Of a stretch of 64,000 nt of DNA, positions 26,094 through 36,615 are shown piece after piece. Positions within the stretch are counted from its first letter, which is position 1, and each line of letters opens with the position of its first letter. Source of the DNA: Puccinia triticina (taxonomy: Eukaryota; Basidiomycota; Pucciniomycetes; Pucciniales; Pucciniaceae); NCBI RefSeq assembly GCF_026914185.1, contig NC_070564.1:124001-188000 (forward strand), given 5' to 3'. Both the position numbers and the translations under genes were made by a program. The notes under the pieces were generated by a model that had not been told where the DNA came from, ran no database searches, and saw only the letters and a program-made list of their open reading frames with translations.

Positions 26094-28403
26094 CTAATCA
26101 TCCAGGAATGTTGATGTGCGTACGTGAAGAAAGTGTCATAGATCAGTAGCTGCTCAATGTGAAGTGACCCAAAGGGGTTACATGAATGAGGCGCTGTCAA
26201 GGAATGAAAGGCGAGTAAAAAAGACGGACCATTGTAATTTTTTAAAACTATTTCTTCGCGGGGGCGATCAAGGAAGGAATGAAGGAAGGGTTGACTGAAT
26301 CAAACCAGTCGGGATCCGGTGCGCTGATCGAGTTGGTGAAACAGGAAAGGATGAGGTCGAGAGGTGGTCGAGCTTGCTAGACCAGTCTTCCGAAATTCGA
26401 ACCGAACTATGTACGCAAGTTGAACTTGATCGCCAATCAAAGTCAGCGTTCTGTTGAGAGCGAAAATGTCCGGAGCACGCCAAAAGAAGCCGGGTGGAGG
26501 ATAGTTCGATCGGTGAGTGACTGGTTGTAGGATGAGGGGAGAGGTTTGAAGGTTTCGAAGCGATTGCGTTTGACGGGTCGATCGGTCGGTCGGTCGTTGG
26601 TATTAACGATTGAACGAAAAACGCACCCGAAGTTGAAAAACCCGCACCGCGATTGACAAGGTGGTGAGGTAAGAGAGGTTTGGAATGGACGGGATGTATA
26701 CGTTCGGGATGTGGTGGGTGTGGTTGAGGTAGGTTTGATAGGACCGGTAGTTTGAGCAGGTCAATTGATGAAGAGAGACATTAACAATGTCAAAGGAGTG
26801 AGTACCAAGGGCAGTGTCAAGTTAGATACCGGTGATGGATAGCCCAAGGACTCACACGACTCAAAGCAGACCAATGACGATGTCAAACTGATTGGTAGAG
26901 GAGGTTTGCGGTAATGTCGATTGGTGTTTTATTACGTAGCCTTTTTTCTTGTTTCAGACTGGGTGGGAAAGGGTGACGCAGGTGAGCTGGTGGTTTGTTT
27001 TGATCTGTAGTCCTTTGACTTTGTTGCCTGTGTTTCTTTTGTTGGACCGAAGCGGAGGCAAAGGAAGACAGTAAGGATGTTCTCTGGTTCAACTCGTCTG
27101 TTTTGGTCAAAACCCAACCAAAGCCGATCCGAGTGTCGATCGCTCGATCGATATCCCTCCGTAGAAGATGAGCAGCTGAAGGAAGTGAGTGTTTTTTTAT
27201 TTATTCTGCTGGGTTGGTTGGTTGGCTGGTTCGAGGGGGAAGGAAAGAGAAAGATGGAAGATGGAGAGGTGGTCAGGGAGCCAAGTTGCAGGAGGGCGAA
27301 GGAAGGAAGCGAAGGGACGGTCAACAGCAGATTGGAGTACGGCCTGCCAGCTTAGAGCGTTCACACCGGACCTCGCCAGACCACCCACTTCTGCCCACGT
27401 CCACCAGCTGTCTAGTGTAATGGATTTGTAAGCCGATCATCAGCTCGCATGACTCCCTCGACGTGTCCCAAGCATTCAACCACTACAACATAGTGCTCCT
27501 GGCACAGCCATCTGCTGCAAAACCAAGTCCAGAAATCACATCAGCGCGCCCAGGTACTTCAGGATTCATGCCGGGGTTTGGTGTGGATTTCTAACGACCA
27601 TCAATGATGTAACTACTATTTTAGAAATGATAAAACCAGAGCCACGGGCTGGATGGTTGAGGAAGATGATCTCGAGTGGTTTGTATAAGACTAAATTCTG
27701 CTGCGTTTTATGTTTGCCTGATGTGCGGAGTGAGTGTTTCTCTGTGTGGATTTCAATGTGTAGAATAAAAGGTATTTATAAGCCGGTGGAGCATAGAAAT
27801 TATAATTTGTCTATTAAAAGAAGAAATAAGGAATGATTACAAGACTTTCCTTGAGATGAAATGAGAAAAACGCAATTGTTTCCTGATCTGTCAACACAAA
27901 CTTCGAAAGGATTCTAACAAAGGTGTTGGAACTTTCAACCAGTTGAAAATACGCGGCGCGCTTGTAAGCGTAGGGGGAAGTTGTAAGTTTTTGTGTGAAT
28001 TTCAGGATTAGAAAGAATAACGGATGCGGAGTGAAAATAGTTTGAATTGGCGCGTGTTAAACTAGGCACATTAAGGTTTCGGTGTAAGGAAGAAGAGGGA
28101 AGAAATAATGGAGGGAAAATTTTGTTTTGTTCATGCAGAGACAGAAGAAATGAAGGAAAATCTTGGGGACCGAAAATCAATACTGGAAGCGTAAAACTAA
28201 AAAAAATAAAAAAAACTAAGAACGGTGAATGGATAGGAAGACTTGAGCTAGCCATTCCACAGTGAAGAAGAAGAAGATTGATCAAAGTATCTCGTCGCCA
28301 GCTGTGAATCTGAATCGACGGAGCCGCAAAATAAAATAAACAGATTCAGGTTAGCGGTTAGAAAGATGTGAGATGCAGGATTTAATTGCAAGCTCACAAG
28401 AAT
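26094..28403. other. Upstream region of the USP7-like gene and gene-free DNA
   Basis: The first part must contain the missing 5' exon or leader of the deubiquitinase. From 26.5 to 28.4 kb the reading frames lack recognisable motifs and have mixed codon character; a CGATCGATCGATA-like run lies near 27138. I find no gene that I can defend. Confidence 0.4.
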
Positions 28404-28688
28404 TCAGTTTGGACGCGGAGTCGAGGCCCTGATTTCACTCAGGCGAAGACGGCGAGCGAGTAGTTTTAGCTTTTCATTGTCGGCCATTAACTCGATTCCA
28501 TCGCGGGTGAATCGATAGGAGTGCTTGCCACTGGCAGTCATAATGGGGATTCTTGAAGCGAAGGCAATGGGAAGGGGGATGTAGCATTTGGGCTTGGTTC
28601 CAGCGGCGCCAAAGCCAGGAGGGTGGGTGGGCGTTCTTCCAGAGTTAGCCAAAGGAGATGAAACTGGGGGAAGATGAGCAGCAGCCAT
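28404..28688 (-). CDS. Small hypothetical protein, 94 residues
   Basis: A single open frame starts at an ATG in good context (AGCATGG) about 100 bases downstream of a TATAAAAGG box on the same strand. The product begins MAAAHLPPV, has a Pro/Gly-rich first third, a central segment reading YRFTRDGIELMADNEK and a basic helix ending RPN. No domain, signal peptide or membrane segment is visible. The well-placed TATA box argues for transcription. It could also be the first exon of a longer spliced gene. Confidence 0.5.
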   Translation of the reverse strand: MAAAHLPPVSSPLANSGRTPTHPPGFGAAGTKPKCYIPLPIAFASRIPIMTASGKHSYRFTRDGIELMADNEKLKLLARRLRLSEIRASTPRPN

Positions 28689-28783
28689 GCTTGGAATCCC
28701 CTGGGGGTAGTGCGAAAAGGACAGGGGTGAAGTTGGAGTCGGACTAGTGTCTTGAGGGAGGAGAGGCGAGAGATCGTGGGCGC

Positions 28784-28792
28784 CCTTTTATA
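28784..28792 (-). promoter_or_regulatory. TATA box for the 28.4-kb small gene
   Basis: The minus strand reads TATAAAAGG followed by GCGCCC, a close match to the TATA consensus, 96 bases before the ATG at 28688. The intervening leader is pyrimidine-rich. Confidence 0.55.
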
Positions 28793-28849
28793 TTCCTCTG
28801 AAGGCTTGCTGCTGGTTGCTGAGGCCACAGAGCCAGCAGACAACATGGC

Positions 28850-30524
28850 AGCACACTGGCTCAGCGGCGAGCGAAGACGTCAAAATACTATCAGAGGTTT
28901 GGCGCTGAGCAGGATTGAAACGCCCTTGTGTGCTGTCGCGGCCTTTTGCTTGCTCAGAACACTAGAATTGCGACTCAGGAGTTTTCAGAAATGCAATTCA
29001 TTGTGATCACATCATATCCGCCAGAAGAGCGATGATATAATTAGGCCACAGTAGAGTATTGCACAACTTAGCCTCAGAAAACCGAGTATCCACTCATTTA
29101 AACATTTGCTGAACTAACGATAGCCCCTATACTACCTAATACCTATCTACCAAGGTGCATCTAGAACCACAATCACGTGTCTTAGAAATTGTCCTCCAAG
29201 AATTCTTTATATGTAGCACGAAGGGATTCTAATGTCTCACGAAGCAGTTGACTGGTTTAAAGATTCTTGAGAGCACATCTAAGTCGATTTTGTCCATTAT
29301 ATCATCATTTTCTTGTTCCTAGAAACTGGAGGCCTTAGTCAAATATCAATTGGTTTGTAACCTTAGTTCAATGCTGTAAGTTATAACAACTGTTAAGACT
29401 TCACAGTGATTGTAAGGACTCCGTTTGAGTCCTTCACTGATTGTTGTCAAAGGAGGAGTGCTTCTAGTTCCAACATGTACTGAATTTACAGGGAGCTACT
29501 GCTAGCCAGTAGAGAGAAGGGATCAAGGTTCACTCTTATCAGCATCTACAACTAGGTTGATGAGAATGAAAGAAAGGAAAAGGCTTACCTGTACCTAGCC
29601 AGTATAGAGAAGGGATCAAGGTTCTCTACTGGACTAGGGAAGAAGTGGGTCAAGGATAAGTATAGAAAAGCTTATGTAATATTATGACAGACATATCTTG
29701 TGAAACCCCATAAGAGGTGGGGGTTTACAGCAATATTGGCCAAAATAAACCAGGCAGAAACACTGTCATATCAGCAATTCAAGCACCCCACAGACACATA
29801 TATTCCAGTGCAAATGGGGTTCTTAACTAGCAATGTTTGTATTTGAACTGACTCCTGAGCATTGTTTTAAGACATATAACCATGGGAGTTTCCTTGGCAC
29901 TTGTGTGCAAGTGCCATATCTGAACTCAGTCATAGATTTGGTTGGATCTCAGTTAGATGCTCTAGAAATATATGATTCCCGTGGTAAATACCTTGTTTCT
30001 GCCAAGTATTTGATATTGCTTTGCAAGGTAGTTGAAAATGTGTTCTAAAGCAGTTCCAGTAATCCAAGTTTATTAAAGTCACTGAATCACAAAACAAAAC
30101 TCCAAGGGTTTCCCCTACAAATCTTCAAAAATCACAAAAAAAATCAAGGGTTTCCCCTCTACAACTTCCAGAAAAAAAATGAAGGGTTTTCCCTCTACAA
30201 ATGCCAAAATTAACAAAAAAGCACAATTTTAAAACAAACTGCAACCAGCCACCTAACATCAGCAAGCTGATGCACCGTGGCCCACTGTCCATCCCTGTCT
30301 AGCAGGGTTAAAAAACAGTGAGAGGATGACCCCCAGCGCGCCGCATTGAAGGCATTATACAAAGGGGGGCCAACAAGTTTAGCCCCTCAAACTGCGCAAG
30401 TGCAACAGCGGAGGAGGTGAGGACAAACTGCACGCTGGAAGTACAGCGGCAGAGGACTCCCTGGGGGAGTAGCCAAACACAAGATCCTCCCCCCTTTTAT
30501 ATGCCATGGACCAGCAAGCTTGCC
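28850..30524. other. Repeat-derived gene-free stretch
   Basis: 29.50-29.65 kb contains a local duplication (GAGAAGGGATCAAGGTTC twice). 30.05-30.48 kb contains repeated AAGGGTTTCCCCT phrases and a GCGCAAGTGC motif that recur near 63.70-64.00 kb, so both belong to the same dispersed element. No gene is seen. Confidence 0.5.
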
Positions 30525-30770
30525 TCAGAGCATCTCCACCACAGGCTCAGTTTTTGGGTCCCTATTTGGATTAAATAGGGACCCAAAAACTGATATAGGG
30601 CCCGCGCAGATTCTCTTTCTCCACCGCAAGTCGCTATCCGGGCTCCATATTGCCATGTGAACCCCATCCCCAAATCCCCCTACCGTACTATCCATTTCCA
30701 TCCTCAAAATATCCACCCAGTTCTTGATCAACACCCCTCAAATAGCCGCGGCCAATCACACTCACCAAAC

Positions 30771-31055
30771 ATGGACCAAAATTTCATTCAGATGTTCAAT
30801 CGAAGACAGCGTTTGATTTTGAACTCAAATATAATAACACACGCGGTCATCCAGGCAACCAACCTACTGCTCAATGAAGACAAGGAAGAGCCAGTTCATG
30901 GTGGATCTAGGCCGGGAAAGCAACCCAATCAACCACGTGATTTCGAGGGTGCCTATCAAAGGCTTATACAGCACTACTTTGCTGAAGATCTGCTACTTGG
31001 ATTTCGAATGAGCCGCAACAATGCCAAATATAAACAAAATGAGTGTCTCAAATGA
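30771..31055 (+). pseudogene. Harbinger transposase N-terminal fragment
   Basis: Starts with MDQNFIQMFNRRQRLI and shows the RDFEGAYQRLIQHYFAED block, parallel to ARDFELGYQQLFKDYFAES in the copy at 35.9 kb. Similarity breaks within FRMSR through an internal deletion and the frame soon stops. The DDE catalytic domain is absent. Confidence 0.65.
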
Positions 31056-31162
31056 TTTGTTTCATTTCGTACTTAAAACTGCACTTGTCTTGCTTGCAAT
31101 TTGCGCGCTCTCACAATGTCAAAAGGGAATGAAAAATTTGTTTTTCTCTTTTATATTCTGAT

Positions 31163-34100
31163 CAACGGTGAAACCAATACAATACAATACAATAATGGTC
31201 AATGTATCTGTATTGTATTTGTTAGCCAATACATGGCAATACAATACATTGGTCATGTATTGGCTAACCAATACAATACAGATACATTGTATTGGAAAGC
31301 CAATACATGGATAAGCAATACTGTGTAATGTATTTCTTAGGCAATACAATACCAATACATTATTGGTACTGTATCTGTCATACCTGCTGAAAACAGAAAA
31401 AGAAACAAATAAAAAAAACTATGTTTCTTTGGGAAACTCTTGGTCTGCGTGGAAGAAATAGGATAAATAAAAAGGTAATATATGTCAAAGAAAACTACAA
31501 CTCTTCTGGGAGACATATTTTTTTCATGTGATCATGCTCTTGCTTGGCATGCACAAATATACTGTTGGGAAGCTCAAATTCACCATCTGGATTGAATCCT
31601 TGAAGCAACCATTGGTGGGAGCTCACACACCTCTCAATGGTTCGGACAGAAAGACTTCCACGATCACGTCCACAAGTGTCTGATGCTGCCGAGAAACACC
31701 TCTCAACGCTTGCTGAGGTTGAGCAGGTAGCTAAAAAATCACGCGCAAGGAGTGCCAGGATAGGAAAATCACGGCTGTGGGCCTATTAAGATTAAGATTG
31801 AGGTCAGTACGAAATTGACTATGACGGTGGAACAATGTATGAATATGCTTTACAAACCTTCCACCATTGTAGTGCCTCATGTGCTTGAGACGTAGGCTGC
31901 TTGAATTTTCCCGAAAGGTATAGCGATAGCTCGTCGGTGGGGGTCGTTTCAACAGTCTCCGGAAACAAGTCAACCTCTTCAAGTTCCCGCTTTCTAAGAT
32001 TTTGTTTGTCTGACTCGGAATGTTCAAGCGAGGCAGGTGGCTCACTGATCACCAGATTGGCTTCGTATTCGATCTTTCTCATGTTGAAGTGTTCGGTAAT
32101 TAGGGACTCGGCATGTGAGTGATCGGATGGGTACCACGCTCGGAAGATCGAAAGCCGGTAACTTGGATTTAAAATTGTTGCAAGAACAATTGTGTCGCAC
32201 TTGATAGCCTCATCGACATAAGTTCTTGTTTTTTCAAGCATCTTGACGAACATAGGATGGAATTCCTCTTCATTTTTGGAGGCAAGTTTTTTCTTGAGGA
32301 ACGAGGTTATGCCCCAGTATTCGCCTAGCATCATACTACCAGAGGAGATATCTCCTTCCATCCTTTTGGTAATAAAATAAAACTCCTGCCAAGCAAATCA
32401 GAAATCAGTTTTGATCGCTCTATCATGTATTCAAAATGAAAATACCAACAGAAAGTGTATCATTTAGCTTCCTCACCACTTCCCAATCGGAGCGAGCGAG
32501 CTCTACATTGTCAAAGTAATTCGAGTCATCGTCTTTCTCTTGCCGGTCCTTCTCGTTGTCGATAAGCTTGTTGATCACGTGGCGAGCATTATAAGCCCGT
32601 TCGCGGCTTTGGAATTTAATATTCCATCGAATCCCATGGCCCGCAATCAAGCCAGGCCCCGAGTAGTCGAGTTTCTTGCACCACGTGTCAAACTCGGATC
32701 GTCGTGCCGCCGACGAAGTGATTTTCGAAATAATGAAGTCAACCTACAACAGCAAAATGGGTATGTTAGCTGCTTCACAAAAAAAACGATCAGTTCATTG
32801 GATTGATTATTGCTAACCTTCTCCAATGTTGTCGCAACTGGTTTGCCTTCAATATTGAAATCTTCATCGTCCACTTCATCATCGCTGTTTGAAGGTCCAT
32901 TGTCTGGTATTTTCTCTCGGAACCGACCAACTTGAACCTCTAAGCCATCAGAGTCTTGATTTTCATTCTCGTTCTTTTCTTCAATATCGAAAAGTGCCGG
33001 TACAAATCCAAGAGTCGATTTTTTGGCCTTGGTCAGTCCAGCAGAAGAAAGCGAAAGGGCCCGGAGACCAGCGTTAACAATGAGAGCGATCTTGTGACAA
33101 AAGCATCGTATGTGGTTTTTGGATAAGTTGAGACTCTCCGAAGTATCCCTGAGGATGATACGATCAACCTCCGCAGCAAGGGTTCGGTTGTTTGACCCAG
33201 AATCAGTCGTGTGAGCTAATATGTATATATTCCAAAAAAAAGCGAAGTAGGCATCAGTTTGTGGCGTTCAAATTAACTTCATGAAAGATCAGAGAGAAGA
33301 ATAGAGGTTAGAAAAACTTATCTTAGTATGAATGCCCGACTTTTTCAAAATATGCGCAAAAGGAATAGCTAAATACTTCCCTGCATGTGTCCATGCAATA
33401 TACTTCAACGCTAAATGGACAATGCGGAAATTCCAGTTGTCCGAAACATAAGCTGCTGAGATTCCCATGAAAGCTTGTCGGTTCCCCTTAGTCGTCCAAA
33501 CGTCGTGTATAATAGTTATCTTCGAGCTCAATTCCTAATGTAATTAAATCAGCAGATCAGTTTCTGCATGTTGAGGTGCAAGATAAAAGGGATCGATAGA
33601 TTTCAATCAACAAAAGAAAATAATGTTACCTTGATCTGTTCGATGGCTTTGGTCTGCAAATTCAAGTAAAGCTTGTGGGCTTCCTTTGCAACCCATGCGC
33701 GAGAGAATAGACCGCCGCCCTTCCAATGGTAGCTTAAAGCAACCCCAAGTCCAAAGTCTTCAAAACGACTCCACAGAAGCAAATGTCGAACTAACCAAAA
33801 AAGCATCAAGTGGTTGAATACCTTGGTGTCATAGCTTCCAGATTCCAGCATGATCTCAATAGGATCCTTCTCTTTCTGGGTCGATTTTTTCTCGATCTCT
33901 TTAGGAGTTAACGGTAGCTTGGCCCCGTTTTTGATCACATCCGCTCGTGATGGGCATGGTGCTCGGTTTTTGTCCCCGTCTCGATGTTTGTATAGGTTTG
34001 CGCGAGTTCCCAATGTCTGTTTGTAGCTATTCCCGCACCATCGACATTTGTACAGCACAGGAGGGCCTGATTTCTTTTCAAACAAAACAAATTGAGCAAA

Positions 34101-34966
34101 CGGATGCCTTGAAGGCCAGATCATAAAGAGGCCTACCTGACCATCAGCTAATGTGGGCTTATGGAAGAAATCCTCGACATCATCCAAGTTAAGATCATCA
34201 TCCCTCTTCTTTCGCTTTTTTCGGGCGGTTTTAACTTTGGAGTTTTCGTCTTCTGAATCTTGTTGGATATCGATTGCATTTTGGGGATGCTCAGCAAGGG
34301 AGCCACTCTCTAGATCAGATTCAACCACTCGTGAACTTCGCTTCCTCTTTGCATTTCTTGAGGTTTGGGGGCTTTCCGCTGTCAAGATCGATCTTGCTTG
34401 GGCGTGTTTTGCAGCTGAAATTGGAGTTGAAGCAAGCGATTTACGGCCATCTCAGTTTGGTTGGATAAAGTTTGGATTGGTAAGAGCAGGAGTGATCGCC
34501 CGGGTTGATTGGCGGGAGGGAGGCCGTACGCGAGCTGGAGATGCGGATGATCGAGGCATTCAGACGGACTGAAACGGCGATGGTGATGGTTGCAACAGAA
34601 ACAGAGACTGAACGATACTGGCCGTGGAGGATGTGATATTGTATATATGTGGTCACCGTCTATGACTACAAACAAGTCCAACCGGTCTCTGCCCTGAGTC
34701 GAAGTGAGTAGGCTGTGACAGCTGGGCCTGTCTGCTGGAATTTGAATACATGTGTGCATGTATCTGTAATTCATCTGTATTGTATTGATCAGTCAGATAC
34801 ATGAAATGTGATATCATGTATTGTATCTGAAATGATGATACAAAACTAAAATACAATTTGTATTGTATCTGTAAAACAGATACAATACAGATACAATACT
34901 TTTGGCCCTTATCAGATACAATACATGACCAATACAGATACATGTATTGTATTGGTTACACCGTTG
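31163..34966 (-). mobile_element. hAT transposon, near-complete, with AATACA-rich terminal arrays
   Basis: Ends read CAACGGTGAAACCAATAC (left) and, inverted, CAACGGTGTAACCAATAC (right). TTCTGAT flanks both sides (31156-31162, 34967-34973); the eighth base differs (C/T). About 220 bases inside each end are built from TGTATTG/GATACA words in both orientations. A multi-exon transposase gene fills the interior on the minus strand. A 310-base MITE with the same ends is at 63040-63349. Confidence 0.85.
31495..34385 (-). CDS. hAT transposase with BED finger and dimerisation domain
   Basis: Read through several introns on the minus strand. A nuclear-type basic N-terminus (KTARKKRKKRDD) is followed by a BED-type finger (YKCRWCGNSYKQTLGTRANL), a catalytic-core segment (ITIIHDVWTTKGNRQAFMGI), TTDSGSNNRTL and IRCFCHKIALIVNAGL, and the C-terminal hAT dimerisation region (FPILALLARDFLATCSTSAS then VERCFSAASDT). 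It ends at a TAG at 31495-31497. No in-frame stop was found in the core exons, so it may be functional. The start is uncertain: the frame is open from about 34430 and the first exon may lie slightly upstream at an ATGGCC. It catalyses excision and insertion with 8-base duplications. Confidence 0.75.
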
Positions 34967-35012
34967 TTCTGATTGCTCTTAAAACATTGAGAAAGATGGG
35001 TGAAAAAGAAAA

Positions 35013-35690
35013 CTAGCTCGTGCTGGGGTTTGATTCAAGAACATCAAGTATTTCCTTTTGCTTCAATTCAAAAAAACGACGGGCTGTAGGATTACAGTCA
35101 TTCAAGTCCTTAGTCATAATCACAGTTTGCGCCTCAAGTTTGTAGATATTGTTCTGTCTCTTCAGTTGCAAAGCTATTTCTTGCTGAGCCGCTCTAACTT
35201 CATCTTTCCAGTCGTCTGCACCTTTGGCCTTTGATTGGTGAAGGGCTTTGGCCTTTTTCTTCCCCATCGGACAATTGGCACCTCTATCAAACCGACTAGT
35301 GGAGATTGACTTGTCATCGGCAGTTGTTCCAGCAGGTTCGGACCTTGGTTCAGGCCCATTGGAGCTTGGGCTTCGGGGTCGGTTTTTGGAGTGGGATTTT
35401 GGAGTCAACGTCTTTTGGCAAAAGTAGTTGTGCCATTTGGGACACTTGACGAGTATGTTGTAGCATTGCAGGTGAGTAAAAGATGTACCTCCATGATCTT
35501 GAGCAAAGAGTTGGAGAGCCATGTTCAAGTTGTCTTCAAGGGAGGCTCCGCTCTGATTCAAGTTCTCAATTTGGACCACACATCCTCGAAACTTGCTGAT
35601 ATCCTTCTGAAGGCCTGCCCATTGGTTCTTCAGGCCCTTTGCAGTTTGTTGTGATTCAGACTCAGAGATTGCTTTGGTATAGATCTTGTG
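35013..35690 (-). pseudogene. Harbinger accessory Myb/NAM-associated protein, 5' truncated
   Basis: The minus strand encodes TAKGLKNQWAGLQKDISKF, GASLEDNLNMALQLF and a FTHLQCYNILVKCPKWHNY block, then a PMGKKKAKALHQSKAKG basic segment and a C-terminal helix ending NPSTS. This is the plant/fungal NAM-associated (Myb/SANT-linked) partner that helps Harbinger transposase bind ends. The N-terminal SANT part is missing because the sequence breaks at the neighbouring Harbinger end (35713). Confidence 0.7.
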
Positions 35691-35712
35691 GACTCAATCC
35701 CAGAACGTCTTA

Positions 35713-36615
35713 GAGCATCTCCACCGCGGGGTGTAAAATTGAGGATGTAAACCGCGCAAATACACTCGCAGGTTTTGATTTTGAAGCTTGTGTGACATGC
35801 GGCAGCTACTGCAGGGAAGGTAAATTAGGCTGTAAATCCCCCTGAACCTCAAATTCCCCGGCTTCCCGACTTGTCCCCGGCCACCGGACATCAAAATCTT
35901 TGATCATTGCACACCTGTTGAAGAGAACAACCGTGATGGACCGCAAATCAGTAATCAAAAACATCCTCCGATCACAGGCTGAGATCCTTGCGAATACCAG
36001 CCGAATCCAGATGGCGGTAGCCGAGGCAGCAAGCGTTTTACTTGCTGAGGACGAGGATGTCAAACCAGCTCCAACTCACAGAGGGTCAATCAAGGGCCGC
36101 TCAGCCAACCTAGCTCGCGACTTTGAATTGGGTTATCAGCAGTTGTTCAAAGACTACTTTGCTGAATCACCTACGTGCCCACCTGACGTCTTCCGGCGAC
36201 GATTCCGAATGCAACAGTCTCTCTTCTTGCAAATCGTGCACGATGTCGAAGGACACAATCATTATTTTGTGCAGAAGAACGATGCACTTGGCAAGCCGGG
36301 ATTACAGCCAATCCAGAAAATCACTTCTGCCCTCCGCATGCTTGCCTACGGAGGCGCCGCTGATGCTAATGACGAGTATCTTTGAATTGCTGAGAGTACT
36401 TCTCTTGAAAGCCTGGATAAGTTCTGCATTGCAATCATTCAGCTCTACTCCGAAGAATATCTCTGATCTTCAACTGAAGAAGATGTCAGACGTATATTCA
36501 CAATAAACAAGAAGTGTGGCTTTCCCGGAATGCTTGGATCACTGGATTGCATGCACTGGGAGTGGAAAAACTGCCCAGCAGGATGGAAAGGCACGCACCA
36601 AGGCAAGGACAAGGT
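35713..36615 (+). mobile_element. Second PIF/Harbinger remnant, right end lost
   Basis: Begins GAGCATCTCCACCGCGGGG after TTA (35710-35712), the usual Harbinger duplication. Its transposase fragment runs to about 36615, after which unrelated DNA follows. No matching right terminus was found. Confidence 0.7.
35936..36615 (+). pseudogene. Harbinger transposase with two in-frame TGA codons
   Basis: Starts MDRKSVIKNILRSQ, continues with RRRFRMQQSLFLQIVHDV and ITSALRMLAYGGAADANDEY, meets TGA at 36383 and again at 36464 in the same frame, then resumes with GFPGMLGSLDCMHWEWKNCP, which carries the first catalytic Asp. Both TGA codons sit where Arg (CGA) is expected (the NDEY-x-IAEST context for the first), as C-to-T decay would give. 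The rest of the DDE domain is lost. Confidence 0.75.

Larger units (their letters stand above)
30528..35709 (+). mobile_element. PIF/Harbinger remnant hosting an hAT insertion
   Basis: The left end GAGCATCTCCACC next to TCA is typical of PIF/Harbinger termini. An N-terminal transposase fragment (plus strand, 30.77-31.05 kb) and a convergent Myb/NAM-associated accessory gene fragment (minus, 35.0-35.7 kb) are the two genes expected in such an element. An hAT of 3.8 kb sits between them. A hairpin of two ~20-base arms (30548-30592, GGGTCCCTATTT type) lies near the left end. The right end is lost at the edge of the next Harbinger element at 35713. Confidence 0.65.

Noticed and set aside
26932..27324. 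Ser/Thr-rich minus-strand frame of 130 codons upstream of the USP7-like gene
   Set aside because: No motif, no splice link to the deubiquitinase found, composition as expected for a pyrimidine-rich leader.
29833..30048. Plus-strand frame of 71 codons
   Set aside because: Reasonable composition but short, without motif or splice signals, in repeat-rich DNA; left out as a gene.
31101..31355. Frames encoding Ile/Tyr/Cys-rich peptides in the AATACA arrays
   Set aside because: Low-complexity translation of the TGTATTG terminal array, seen equally at 34.7 and 63.1 kb.
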